Assembly (NCBI RefSeq): GCF_002005565.1
Contig: NZ_BDJC01000010.1
Span: forward strand, 1-64,000
Source: Streptomyces sp. JHA26
Lineage (GTDB): Bacteria; Actinomycetota; Actinomycetes; Streptomycetales; Streptomycetaceae
Length of the DNA stretch: 64,000 nt
Reading direction: 5' to 3'
The position numbers were made by a program, and so were the translations under genes. Below are positions 25,783 to 35,402 of this stretch, piece by piece (position 1 is the first letter of the stretch; each line of letters opens with the position of its first letter). The notes under the pieces are model-generated. The model was given only the letters and a program-made list of their open reading frames with translations. It searched no databases and had not been told where the DNA came from.

Positions 25783-27969
25783 TCAGCGCTCCACGCGGCT
25801 CTGTTCCCGGTCGCCCACGGAGGAGGTGTACCCGTCCGGCACACCGGACGGGTACACCTCCTCATGCCACAGACGAGCCGAGACGAGCTCGACCGCAGTC
25901 CTGAGATGACGGCGGTAGGTGCTCAGTGACACTCCCAGTCGTTCGGCCGCTGCCCGGTGCGTGGTCGTCCCTTCGACGAACGCGGTCATCGCGGCCTGGT
26001 GCGGTCCGTGCCCGCCTTGCTCCTCGGCCAGCTCGTAGATGGCCTGTTGGAGCACGGCCGCCAGGTCTTCACCGCCTACGGCAGCCACCCGGCTACGCCG
26101 CAACGGATTCAGCGCGAGCTCCGACGGCCGCCGCAACGCCCGCAGTCCCGCGTGCACGGCGTCGGCGAACTCCAGCTCGGACAGTACCCCCGTCGGCGTC
26201 CGCGCCTCATCCGTGCGGACGAAGCCGGCACCGTTCACCCGATGACAGGGGTCGCGGCCGTCGCCCTCACCCGACACGGAGCGCAGCAGCCCGCGCAGCC
26301 AGTCGGAAGCGGGAAAGACCCGCACGTCACGGGCGAACAGACGCTGGGGAACGCCACCGACGTCCCAGCGGTGCTCCGTGGGAAGCAGCCCGTGCCGGCG
26401 CAGCGGCCCATCCCAGGCGCCGTCGTCCCGGAGCACGAAGAACACCCAGGCCGGTCCGCCGGTCCGCACGGTCTCCGCGACGAGGCCCCGCAGCGACAGC
26501 GCCATGGCCGATGAGGCGTCCCGTCGCTCTTGCGGGTCGGCATGGAAGCGGGCCACCGAGATCCGCTCGTTCGCCCGCAGTGGCCCGTGCCGCCGGACGT
26601 GGTCCCAGACGGCGGCGACCACGGAATCTGCTGTCTCCCCTTCGTACGCCGTCAGCCGCAGCCAGGCCGAACAGGCTCGCGGTGGGCCGTACGGGACTGG
26701 CCGCCGGACCCTGAACGCCTCCGGCTGGTGACGCAGCCAGAACCGTGCGTTCTCCGCGGACTCCGGCCCCTCGCAGTCCGCGATCAGGCCGAGCACGGTG
26801 GCCTCGTCCACAGGTCTGCACGCCTCGTCCTCGTGGCTGTCCCGCGCGGTCCACTCATGGGCGGGTGGCAGCACCGTGATGTCCCGGTACAGGCGGTGCA
26901 GGGCTGCCGCAGCGTCCAGGGCGCGGTCGAAAGGCACGGTGCGTATCTGCTCCACCAGGTGGTCGTGCAGGCGCTCGTGCAGAGCGGCGAACCCGTCGGG
27001 GTCGTTCCATCTGGCGTCGTGCGCGACCGTGTTGCGTACCGCCTCGTCCAGCAGCAGGCCGCATCCGAGGGCCGTCACCCAGGGCTGCGCGCGCAGCCAC
27101 GCGAACGACCGGGCCGCCGCGCCGGCGCCGAGTTCGGCGCGCAGCAACTCCTCCGTGACGGTCCCCACCCGGGCGGTCACCTGCAGAGTCCGTCGGTGCT
27201 GCTCGGTGGGAAGGCCGCCGACGAGACGGTGGAACAGGACCGCGGTCAGCCGTCGGGAGACGCCCCCGTCCATAGACCACCCTGCTTCCCCACCTGTGCG
27301 GGCGGCGGCCGCGACCAGGGACAGAGCCAGGGGATTGCCGCCCGCGAACTCCCGCACGGAGACGTTCAAAGGTGGCGGCACGTCCTGGTCGCCCAGGACC
27401 CTCTTGGTCTCCTCCGCACTGAGCGCGGGCAACTTCATCGACCGAGCGCAGGCGGCCCAGCCGGGATCGGTTCTCCAGCCGGGCTGCGGCGGGGTCCTGG
27501 ACGCCATGACCACGACCGCATCACCCGGCACGTCGGGCAGGAAGCTCTCGCGCAGCCACGCCTCCAGCCCGGTGCACCGCTCCAGGCTGTCGACCAACAG
27601 GACGGGTGCGGGATCGTCAAGAACATCACGGAACGCATCCAGGCGACCGCAGGCGTCCGCCGGCGTCCTCGCACCGTCCACCCACACCACCGACCGGCCG
27701 GCGGCGGTCGCGTCCAAGGACAGGCGGTGCAGCAGGGCGGACTTACCGATACCGCCGGGCCCGTGCACGAAGAGGACGGGACGGGCTTCGGCTTCTCCCG
27801 CCAGCGCCGCTCGGAACGCTTTCCGCTCGGCCGCCCTGCCGACGAAGGCCCGGGCACGTGCGGCGGCCACGTGCTCGCCGAGCAGACCGCCACCACAGGA
27901 GCCGACGGGGTCCGTGGCGTTGCTGCCGCTCACTGGGTCGGCTCGGGTAGGGACTGGTCCCGGACTCAC
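25783..27969 (-). CDS. P-loop ATPase (STAND-like) regulator with C-terminal HTH, copy 1
   Basis: 728 residues from GTG 27969 (GGAG five bases upstream). An N-terminal P-loop NTPase has Walker A GPGGIGKS (70-77), Walker B VLLVDSLE (123-130) and a sensor-like 'VVMASRT', typical of STAND/AP-ATPase regulators. A long alpha-helical part follows, then a GNAT-like looking segment ('AWVFFVLRDDGAWDGPLRRHG') without a clear CoA loop, and a C-terminal HTH ('AFVEGTTTHRAAAERLGVSLSTYRRHL'). It is paralogous to 29621-31693 over its full length. Likely an ATP-dependent transcription regulator; signal and targets unknown. Divergent from the sensor kinase at 28237. Confidence 0.75.
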   Translation of the reverse strand: MSPGPVPTRADPVSGSNATDPVGSCGGGLLGEHVAAARARAFVGRAAERKAFRAALAGEAEARPVLFVHGPGGIGKSALLHRLSLDATAAGRSVVWVDGARTPADACGRLDAFRDVLDDPAPVLLVDSLERCTGLEAWLRESFLPDVPGDAVVVMASRTPPQPGWRTDPGWAACARSMKLPALSAEETKRVLGDQDVPPPLNVSVREFAGGNPLALSLVAAAARTGGEAGWSMDGGVSRRLTAVLFHRLVGGLPTEQHRRTLQVTARVGTVTEELLRAELGAGAAARSFAWLRAQPWVTALGCGLLLDEAVRNTVAHDARWNDPDGFAALHERLHDHLVEQIRTVPFDRALDAAAALHRLYRDITVLPPAHEWTARDSHEDEACRPVDEATVLGLIADCEGPESAENARFWLRHQPEAFRVRRPVPYGPPRACSAWLRLTAYEGETADSVVAAVWDHVRRHGPLRANERISVARFHADPQERRDASSAMALSLRGLVAETVRTGGPAWVFFVLRDDGAWDGPLRRHGLLPTEHRWDVGGVPQRLFARDVRVFPASDWLRGLLRSVSGEGDGRDPCHRVNGAGFVRTDEARTPTGVLSELEFADAVHAGLRALRRPSELALNPLRRSRVAAVGGEDLAAVLQQAIYELAEEQGGHGPHQAAMTAFVEGTTTHRAAAERLGVSLSTYRRHLRTAVELVSARLWHEEVYPSGVPDGYTSSVGDREQSRVER

Positions 27970-28236
27970 CGGAACTCCTCTGCGAAGGGATCGGTCAACC
28001 CCTCCAGTCCAACCGTCCCGGTCGTCCGCGAGCTCCGCATTCGAGGCGAACTCGGGGATCAGCCGACCGGACGAGGTCGCTCTCCTGCTCGTCCTGGAGA
28101 ACGAGTACGTGCACCCGGAAGCTCCTGCACAGACATCGGACTGTCCGCGCTCGCGCTGACCCACGGACGAGGGGTACGCCGTCTTCCGGTGTCCCGGCGG
28201 GCCGCTGTCGGCCGGCGCGGTCTACCGTGGACCGTC

Positions 28237-29619
28237 ATGAGCGCACTGAACTCGTGGCCGCGCCGCCGTCTGCCCCCCGCCCTGACCGACCTGGCCCTGG
28301 GCGTTCTCCTGACGGGCTGGTGCCTGGCCCTGCCCTCCCTGGTCCCTGCGAGCGAGGCCCTGCACAACGCGCCGGGCGGCTGGTGGGTCGCGCTCATCCT
28401 GGTCTGCGGTGCGCCCATTACCGTTCATCACCGGTTCCCGCTGGCGAGCCTCGTGGTTGTCGCGGTCACCTGCAGCATCCTCCAGGCGTTGGGTTACGTC
28501 CCTCACCTCGTGGGGCCGCAGGGGACCGCGATCAGCCCCACCTACCTGTGCGCCGCGACTGCCCTGTTCCTGACCGCCGTGCGGACCGAGCGCCGCACCG
28601 CCGCTCTTGTGGCGCTCCTCCACGTTCCGGCACTGTCCGTGACGGAAGCCGTGCTGGCGCCCGCGGGTCACTGGCTTGCCGCGGGCACGACCGAGGCGGT
28701 GCTGACGGCCGCGGCCTGGTCCCTCGGCCGGCTGGTACGAACCCGGACCGCCATGCAGGATCAGGCGCTGGAGCGCGCCAAGGCGCTGGAGGGTGAACAG
28801 CTCGCCAAAGCCCGTGCCGCCGTCATGGAGGAACGCGCGCGCATCGCCCGGGAACTGCACGACATCGTCGCCCACAACGTCAGCCTCATGATCGTGCAGA
28901 CCATCGCCGCCGACCGGGTCCAGGCCCGCGACCCGGAGAAGGCCCACGAACTGCACCGCACCATCGAGGAGACCGGCCGGGCCACCGTCGCCGAGCTACG
29001 GCAACTGCTGGACGTGCTCCGCACCGACGACGAGGACGACACCGACCCCAGCAAGCAGCCACCGCAGCCCACCATCGACGCCATCCCGGCGCTGCTGGAG
29101 TCGGTACGTGCCGCCGGTCTCCAGGTCCACTGCGCCATCAGCGGGGAACCGGCCGACCTGTCGGCCGGATCGCAACTGGCGGTCTACCGGATCGTGCAGG
29201 AAGCCCTCACCAACACGCTCAAGCACGCGGGCCGCACCCGCACCGCCGTCACGCTGGCGTGGGAGCACGACCGTCGCAGGCTCTCCTTGAGGATCTGCGA
29301 CGCGGGCCCCGGCGAGCAGGCCGCGCCTTCACCGGCCCACGTCTTCGACCGGGGGGCGGGGCACGGGCTGGTCGGGATCCGGGAACGGGTCGCGGCCATG
29401 GGCGGCACACTGCACACCGGTCACCGGCCCGGAGGCGGTTACTGTGTGCATGCCGCCCTCCCCCTTCCGTCCGTGTACGGCCCGCCCCCGCCGGACGACC
29501 GGAGCTCCTGCGTCCTCGCCGATCCCGTTGGCCACGAGGACGGCACCGGGTCCCACGACGACGGCACCGGGTCCCACGACGACGAGGCCGGGACCGTCCT
29601 CGCTCTCCCGGTCACCTGA
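28237..29619 (+). CDS. NarL-type sensor histidine kinase
   Basis: 460 residues: four to five membrane helices (about 15-165), HisKA_3 with His208 in RELHDIVAHN, and an HATPase domain with 'VQEALTNTLKHAG', 'DAGPG' and 'GHGLVGIRERVAAMGG'. This is the classical NarL/DesK-like actinobacterial kinase. The C-terminal tail carries a 21-bp tandem repeat coding DGTGSHD twice. No RBS; TCTACCGT close to ATG suggests a leaderless transcript. Its stop lies one base from the stop of the convergent ATPase-HTH gene. The likely partner regulator is 32809-33492, since no regulator follows directly. Confidence 0.87.
   Translation: MSALNSWPRRRLPPALTDLALGVLLTGWCLALPSLVPASEALHNAPGGWWVALILVCGAPITVHHRFPLASLVVVAVTCSILQALGYVPHLVGPQGTAISPTYLCAATALFLTAVRTERRTAALVALLHVPALSVTEAVLAPAGHWLAAGTTEAVLTAAAWSLGRLVRTRTAMQDQALERAKALEGEQLAKARAAVMEERARIARELHDIVAHNVSLMIVQTIAADRVQARDPEKAHELHRTIEETGRATVAELRQLLDVLRTDDEDDTDPSKQPPQPTIDAIPALLESVRAAGLQVHCAISGEPADLSAGSQLAVYRIVQEALTNTLKHAGRTRTAVTLAWEHDRRRLSLRICDAGPGEQAAPSPAHVFDRGAGHGLVGIRERVAAMGGTLHTGHRPGGGYCVHAALPLPSVYGPPPPDDRSSCVLADPVGHEDGTGSHDDGTGSHDDEAGTVLALPVT
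29539..29580 (+). repeat. 21-bp perfect tandem repeat inside kinase gene
   Basis: Two identical 21-bp units, 29539-29559 and 29560-29580, encode D-G-T-G-S-H-D twice in the unconserved C-terminal tail. Unit gain or loss would stay in frame. Confidence 0.85.
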
Positions 29620-29620
29620 G

Positions 29621-31693
29621 TCAACGCCGCGGCCGGTCCGCGGGTGACAGCAGCGGGGTTCCGGACAGTTCGTGCTCCCACATGATCCGCGTGATCCGGT
29701 GTGTCGCCCACGCCAGGTGGCGGCGGTAGGTGCTGAGGGGAAGCCCCAGGCGCCGAGCGGCGGCCGCCTGCGTCGAGGCCCCTTCGACGTAGGCGGCGGT
29801 CGCCGCCCGGTAGCCCTTGTCACCACCGCGCTCGAGCGGCAGGCTGCCGATCGCGCTGGTGACCACGTCCTTGAGACCCATGCCGTGCGCCAGGACGAGA
29901 CGACTGCGCTGGAGCGGGTTGAGCGCCAGCTCACGTGGCCGGTGCAAGGCTCGCAGAGCGGCCTTCACGGCGACGGCGAACTCCTCCTCGCCCAGCACCA
30001 GGATCTCCGCCGCCGTGCACGATTCCTTCCCGGAGCGGGCTGGACCAGGAGCGGCGCCGGTGAGCAAGGGAGCGTTCGCCGCACCCCCCAACACCGCGGG
30101 CAGGGCACGCCGGTCGCAGGCGAAGAGACGGTGACGGTGGCCGTCGACGGTCACCGTGCCGGCCGTCGGTTCCATGGCGTGGTGGCGCAGATGAGAGTCC
30201 CAGAAGCCGTCGTCGCGCAGGACGGCGAACGCCCAGGCCAGTCTGTCGTCGCGGATGATGTCCCCCACCATGCGCCCGAGGGACGCGTCCATCACGGGGG
30301 AGGGACGGTGATCGCCGTACTCGCCGACGTGGAACCGCGCCAGCGCGATGTGCTCGCCGGCCCGCACCGGACCGTGCTTCCTGGTGTGCGCCCAGGCGGC
30401 GGCGACGACCGGGTCCTCCGCCTCCCCTTCGAAGGGCATGAGCCTCAACCACGCCGAACCTCCGACGTCCTCCTCACCAGGTCCGAGGCGTTGCAGAAGG
30501 AAGGACTCGGGCTGCTCGCGCAGCCAGTGCGCGGCCATGCGCGCCGACTCCGGTCCCTCCTGGCGGCGTATCCGGCGGATCAGCGTCGCCTCGTGCCCGA
30601 CCGCGCGGGGCAGCTCTTCGGCCCGGCCGCCCGACGCCCGGCCGTGCGCATCTGCCAGAAAGCGCCCGGAGCGGTGGAGGAACCGCAGGTCCCCCACGGT
30701 CTCGAGGACGCGGGAAGCGGGCCCGAGCCTCGTCCGTTCGAGCAGGTGGCCCCGGATCCTCCGGTGCAGTTCTGCGAATCCGGCCGGATCACGCCAGCGT
30801 AGATCGGCTCTCAGCGCCTCGCGTACGACGGCGTGGGGGGCCACACCGAGCCGGGTGGTCTGGACGAACGGCTGGTCGCGCAGCCAGAGGAAGAGATCCT
30901 CGCCCTGGTCACCGAGGACCGCCCGCAGCAACGCCACCGAAGTGACACGGGCCTGGGCGCACACGTCCAGGGCTGCCTGGTGAGCCTCGTCGGGCGGGGT
31001 ACCGACGAGGCGGCGCAGCAGAGTGGCGACGGCGTCCTGGCCCAGCGGAGGATCCGCGTGATCGGCACCGCCATCGGTCTCCGTGCGCACCGCCGCCTCC
31101 GCAGCCAGGGCGAGAGCCAGGGGGTGCCCTCCGGTGAACTCCAGCAGGGCGTCGTGCAGGTGAGGGAGCACGCCTCGCTGCCGGAGGAACGCCGCTGCGT
31201 CGGGCTTGCTCAGACCGCCGAGGGGCAGTACACGCAGCAGCCCCGTCCAGCCCGGGTCGGCCGGCCAGTGAGGGTCAGGCTCGTGGCGGCTCGCCACGAC
31301 GACCACGGTGCCCCAGGGGAGGCGGGGTAGGCACTCCTCACGCAACCAGTCCTCCAAGGACCGGCAGTGCTCGAAGGAATCGACGAGCAGAACGGCTCCA
31401 GGCTCCCGCGTGACGGGACGTACGGCACGCGTGAACGCATCGGCGGTCGCCGGCGTGGTCCGCCCGTCGACCCGTACGACGGTGCGGCCTGCGGCACGGG
31501 CCTCCAGCGCGAACCGGCGCAAGAGCATCGACTTGCCCGTGCCCTCCGGACCGTGCAGGTAGAGAACGCAGGCGGCGCCGGATGCTCCGTGCAACGCTGC
31601 GCGGAAGAAGTGGAGCTCATGCCTGCGTCCGAGGAATGAACGCTCCCGGACTCGTTCCAACCGCCGGCCCAGGCTGCCGCCGCGCGTGCTCAC
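29621..31693 (-). CDS. P-loop ATPase (STAND-like) regulator with C-terminal HTH, copy 2
   Basis: 690 residues from GTG 31693. It shares with copy 1 Walker A GPEGTGKS (48-55), Walker B AVLLVDSFEHC, 'VVVVASRHEP', the middle segment 'WAFAVLRDDGFWDSHLRHHAM', the conserved 'RALHRPRELALNPLQRSRL' and the HTH 'AYVEGASTQAAAARRLGLPLSTYRRHL'. Sequences differ enough to suggest separate specificity. It is divergent from the winged-helix gene at 31995 and converges on the sensor kinase. The exact NTPase subfamily is uncertain. Confidence 0.75.
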   Translation of the reverse strand: MSTRGGSLGRRLERVRERSFLGRRHELHFFRAALHGASGAACVLYLHGPEGTGKSMLLRRFALEARAAGRTVVRVDGRTTPATADAFTRAVRPVTREPGAVLLVDSFEHCRSLEDWLREECLPRLPWGTVVVVASRHEPDPHWPADPGWTGLLRVLPLGGLSKPDAAAFLRQRGVLPHLHDALLEFTGGHPLALALAAEAAVRTETDGGADHADPPLGQDAVATLLRRLVGTPPDEAHQAALDVCAQARVTSVALLRAVLGDQGEDLFLWLRDQPFVQTTRLGVAPHAVVREALRADLRWRDPAGFAELHRRIRGHLLERTRLGPASRVLETVGDLRFLHRSGRFLADAHGRASGGRAEELPRAVGHEATLIRRIRRQEGPESARMAAHWLREQPESFLLQRLGPGEEDVGGSAWLRLMPFEGEAEDPVVAAAWAHTRKHGPVRAGEHIALARFHVGEYGDHRPSPVMDASLGRMVGDIIRDDRLAWAFAVLRDDGFWDSHLRHHAMEPTAGTVTVDGHRHRLFACDRRALPAVLGGAANAPLLTGAAPGPARSGKESCTAAEILVLGEEEFAVAVKAALRALHRPRELALNPLQRSRLVLAHGMGLKDVVTSAIGSLPLERGGDKGYRAATAAYVEGASTQAAAARRLGLPLSTYRRHLAWATHRITRIMWEHELSGTPLLSPADRPRR

Positions 31694-31940
31694 TCACTCC
31701 GCCTCTCCGTCTCGCCCGACGCGCCCGGGCCGCTGACCGCGACAGCGCGGAGCGCGGCCGCGACGGGAGTACTCCGAGAGGAGCATATGCGTCCGTGGAT
31801 CACCAAGAGCGGCCGCCCACGAGGGGCGGAGAGTTCGTCGCCCCTGCACCCTCGGCGGCCGCCGTTGAGCACAGGTGAGCACATGACGACCACCGCTTGA
31901 GCAGCCGGTGGCGCGCGGGGGTGCCGAGCATGGAACGGAC

Positions 31941-31982
31941 CCGCCACACGAGTACCACCCCCCGCCACACGAGTACCACCCC
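31941..31982 (+). repeat. 21-bp tandem repeat upstream of ATGCCC array
   Basis: Two identical 21-bp units (31941-31961 and 31962-31982; each contains CACGAGTACCAC) lie directly before the hexanucleotide array, between divergent regulator genes. They could be paired protein-binding sites or slippage products. If translation starts at GTG 31908 they encode P-P-H-E-Y-H-P repeats. Confidence 0.8.
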
Positions 31983-31993
31983 CACCCCACCCC

Positions 31994-32747
<754 letters not shown>

Positions 32748-32808
32748 TCTCGCGCCCCGGATGCGCTGACGACTCGTTCGTGGGAGGCCGTCAGGGAGGA
32801 GCAGCCTG

Positions 32809-33492
32809 TCAGCGGACGGTGGAAGCGTGCCCGACCGGTGTGACCAGGCCGGCGTCGTAGGCCAGGATCACCGCTTGTACCCGGTCACGCAGATGGTACT
32901 TCTCCAGGATATGAGCGATGTGTGTCCTGACCGTGTTCTTGCTGACGTCCAACTCCTGAGCGATCTCCTCGTTGGACAATCCCCGACTCAGCGCACGCAA
33001 CACGTCGACCTCGCGGGCCGTGAGATGCTCCAGCCGCCTGGACGCGGCCCCGACGGCCGGCTGAGGCAGACGGGCGAAGCGGTCCAGAAGCCGCCGAGTG
33101 ACACGGGGGGACAGGACCGCGTCACCGGCGGCCACCATCCGTACCGCCTCCACCAGAGACTGTGCGGGCCCGTCCTTGAGCAGGAAACCGACGGCCCCGG
33201 CCCTGAGAGCGTCCAGGACGTGCCGATCCAGGTCGAACGTGGTCAACATCACGACCTGGGCTTCCGCACCGGACTCCACGATGCGCCGGGTGGCCTCGAC
33301 ACCGTCCGTGCCGGGCATGCGGACGTCCATCAGGACGACGTCCGGCCGCAGGGCGAGGACCTGCTCAACAGCGGAGTCGCCGTCGGACGCCTCACCGACA
33401 ACGGCGATGTCCGGTTCGCATTCGAGGATGAGACGGAAACCGGTGCGGATCATCTGCTGGTCGTCGACCAGCAGAACGCGGACGGACTCCAT
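32809..33492 (-). CDS. NarL/FixJ response regulator
   Basis: 227 residues from ATG 33492 (GGAAG eight bases upstream). The receiver has D10/D11, phosphoacceptor D56 in VVLMDVRMPG, LTTFD and FLLKDG. The LuxR HTH reads 'LTAREVDVLRALSRGLSNEEIAQELDVSKNTVRTH'. It is similar to the regulator at 21827. Likely output partner of the kinase at 28237, though two genes stand between them. Final residues 'VILAYDAGLVTP' are typical of the group. Confidence 0.88.
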   Translation of the reverse strand: MESVRVLLVDDQQMIRTGFRLILECEPDIAVVGEASDGDSAVEQVLALRPDVVLMDVRMPGTDGVEATRRIVESGAEAQVVMLTTFDLDRHVLDALRAGAVGFLLKDGPAQSLVEAVRMVAAGDAVLSPRVTRRLLDRFARLPQPAVGAASRRLEHLTAREVDVLRALSRGLSNEEIAQELDVSKNTVRTHIAHILEKYHLRDRVQAVILAYDAGLVTPVGHASTVR

Positions 33493-33605
33493 GGAAGCGG
33501 CTTCCTTCGTGCGGTGCACCGGCGTGCGGTGCGGGTGAAACGGGCGGCAGGCTCGACTGCCGCCCCGAGCGATGCGCCGACGACGAGCATGTGTACCGGC
33601 TCTCG

Positions 33606-33760
33606 TTGACTTCCTCCCCCGCCTGAAGGCGGGGGATTCCTACGGCTCGCGCTGCAGGGTTTCCTGCTTCATCGCCGACTGCCCGCCCGGAGTACTCCGT
33701 TGGGGTCTTACGCCAGCTCCACAGGCTGACACCGCCAGTCCGGCGGCCAGAAGGTTCTTT
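33606..33760 (-). ncRNA. Candidate omegaRNA scaffold and tnpB right end
   Basis: TnpB nucleases use an RNA from the 3' end of tnpB through the element's right end. On the minus strand the end of tnpB runs into the stem CCCCCGCC/GGCGGGGG (33635-33616) with a four-base loop, then AGGAAGTCAA ending at 33606. By analogy the guide would be the flanking bases, from 33605 downward. The 5' limit given is approximate. Confidence 0.45.
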
Positions 33761-34836
33761 GCGGCGTTCACGTCCCGGTCATGGGTCGCTCCGCAGTCAC
33801 AGGTCCAGGTACGGACGTTCAGCGGCATCTTGCCCTGCAAGGCGCCGCAGTTCGAGCAGAGCTTGCTGGAGGGGAACCAGCGGTCGACGGCGATCACCTC
33901 GCGGCCGTACCACTGGGCCTTGTACTCCAGCATGCCCCGGAAGTCCGACCACGCGGCATCACTGATGGCGCGGGCCAGATTCCGGTTCCTGACCATGTTG
34001 CGCACGCTCAGGTCCTCGATCACGACCGTTTGGTTCTCACGGACGAGACGGGTGGTCAGCTTGTGCAGGTGATCGCGCCGCCGGTCAGCGATGCGGGCAT
34101 GGATGCGGGCGACCCGCCGGCGGGCCTTGGCCCGGTTCGCGGAGCCCTTCCGCTTCTTCGCCAGACGGCGCTGGGCGAGGGCGAGCCGGGCCCGGTCCTT
34201 GCGTTCATGCCGGGGGTTGGCGACCTTCTCCCCGGTGGAGAGCGTCAGCAGATGCTCCAGCCCGACGTCGACACCGACTGCCGTGCCGGTGGCGGGCAGC
34301 GGCTTCACCATCGGGTCCTCCACGAGGAGGGACACGAACCAGCGTCCGGCCGCGTCCTGCGACACGGTCACCGTGGACGGTGCCGCACCCTCGGGGAGGG
34401 GCCGGGACCAGACGATGTCCAGCGGCTCCGTCATCTTGGCAAGGGTCAGCTTCCCGTCGCGGAACCGGAAGCCGGAGGTGGTGTACTCCGCCGACTTGCG
34501 GGACTTCTTCCTCGACTTGAAGCGGGGGTACTTCGCCCGCTTGCCGAAGAAGTTGGTGAACGCGCTCTGGAGGTGCCGCAGGCACTGCTGGAGAGGGACG
34601 GAGGAGACGTCGTTCAGGAACGCCAGCTCCTCCGTCTTCTTCCAGGCGGTCAGCATCGCCGAGGTGGCGTTGTAGTTGATGCGCTCCGACCGCAGCACCC
34701 ATGCCTCGGTGCGGGCCTGGAGGGCGAGGTTGTAGACCTTCCGCACGCATCCGAACGTGCGCGACAGCTCTGCTGCCTGCGCATCGGTCGGGTAGAAGCG
34801 GTACTTGAACGCCCGCTTCGCGTGAGTGGTGGTCAT
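33640..34836 (-). CDS. tnpB: RNA-guided endonuclease TnpB
   Basis: 398 residues, full length. An N-terminal OrfB helix-turn-helix ('KRAFKYRFYPTDAQAAELSRTFG') and a RuvC-like domain carry intact catalytic residues: D190 in VGVDVG, E274 in VVIEDLS and D355 in HDRDVNAAKN. A zinc ribbon has C327/C330 and C346/C348. Active TnpB cleaves DNA next to a transposon-associated motif using omegaRNA and promotes element retention. There is no repressor-like decay of the active site. An inverted repeat sits directly upstream of the ATG (34840-34865). Cytosolic. Confidence 0.93.
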   Translation of the reverse strand: MTTTHAKRAFKYRFYPTDAQAAELSRTFGCVRKVYNLALQARTEAWVLRSERINYNATSAMLTAWKKTEELAFLNDVSSVPLQQCLRHLQSAFTNFFGKRAKYPRFKSRKKSRKSAEYTTSGFRFRDGKLTLAKMTEPLDIVWSRPLPEGAAPSTVTVSQDAAGRWFVSLLVEDPMVKPLPATGTAVGVDVGLEHLLTLSTGEKVANPRHERKDRARLALAQRRLAKKRKGSANRAKARRRVARIHARIADRRRDHLHKLTTRLVRENQTVVIEDLSVRNMVRNRNLARAISDAAWSDFRGMLEYKAQWYGREVIAVDRWFPSSKLCSNCGALQGKMPLNVRTWTCDCGATHDRDVNAAKNLLAAGLAVSACGAGVRPQRSTPGGQSAMKQETLQREP

Positions 34837-34839
34837 GGC

Positions 34840-34865
34840 TCACAAACTAGTGAAACAGTTTGTGA
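34840..34865. promoter_or_regulatory. 9+8+9 inverted repeat at tnpB start
   Basis: TCACAAACT and AGTTTGTGA (read on the minus strand) flank an eight-base spacer, ending three bases before the tnpB ATG. It is AT-rich against a GC-rich background. It could fold in the mRNA and hide the start, act as an operator, or belong to the element's left-end hairpins. Confidence 0.55.
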
Positions 34866-34907
34866 ACTGTCAAATGCCGCTTACGACACGGTCTTTCGCC
34901 TTGGCGG

Positions 34908-34944
34908 CGAAACCCCGCCCCTGCCCCGCTCCGCAGGGGTTTCG
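34908..34944. repeat. Left-end inverted repeat of tnpB element
   Basis: CGAAACCCC (34908-34916) pairs perfectly with GGGGTTTCG (34936-34944) around a 19-base spacer, next to the second CTGAAGG hairpin. Subterminal hairpins are expected at IS605-type left ends. Confidence 0.5.
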
Positions 34945-35122
34945 TCTCCTCCCCGGCCTGAAGGCCGAGGTATCCACGAAGGAATCAGATGACGAGAGAT
35001 CACGATATCTGCACGGGTCTCCGGGACGCGTTGGGTCGATGCGCGCAGCGTGACGCAGCCGACGTGGAGAGACGAGACGGCACGCTGCTCCGGCCTGGCG
35101 ACTGATCAGACCGGTCCGAGAA

Positions 35123-35138
35123 AGTTGCTCCAGCAACT
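35123..35138. promoter_or_regulatory. Inverted repeat upstream of osmC
   Basis: AGTTGCT-CC-AGCAACT, 7-bp perfect arms, about 265 bp before the OsmC start, in the 417-bp gene-free stretch 34986-35402. The matching place in the decayed copy has only half of it. A possible repressor site. Confidence 0.35.
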
Positions 35139-35402
35139 GAGGGATCATCCGTCGGAGCACTTTCCCTTCGCCTTACTGCCTTACGTGCCCTACAGCATGC
35201 AGTACACGATTACGCAAAAGTGAACGACGATCAACTTCGTGAAGCGTGCCGTCCGGGCGAGGGTCTGCGTTCGCGGGCGGTGCTGACACCGCACGACCGC
35301 CGGTATCGCCGTGGAACACCGTGCCGCCGTGCCACGTCCTCCTGTGATCCGATGGGCTCGCTGCCCCGATCAGGGGCCGAAGGCTCAACGAAGGGAACCA
35401 CC

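Larger units (their letters stand above)
33606..34975 (-). mobile_element. IS200/IS605-type tnpB-only element
   Basis: A lone tnpB is bracketed by two similar hairpins in the same orientation: CCCCCGCC-TGAA-GGCGGGGG at 33616-33635 and CCCCGGCC-TGAA-GGCCGAGG near 34951-34970 (plus-strand reading). No tnpA is present. Proposed boundaries: right end at 33606 (TTGAC edge) and left end near 34975; the left boundary is a guess. Confidence 0.55.

Noticed and set aside
33640-34836. TnpB as an exapted nuclease-dead repressor
   Set aside because: All three RuvC acidic residues and the zinc ribbon are intact.
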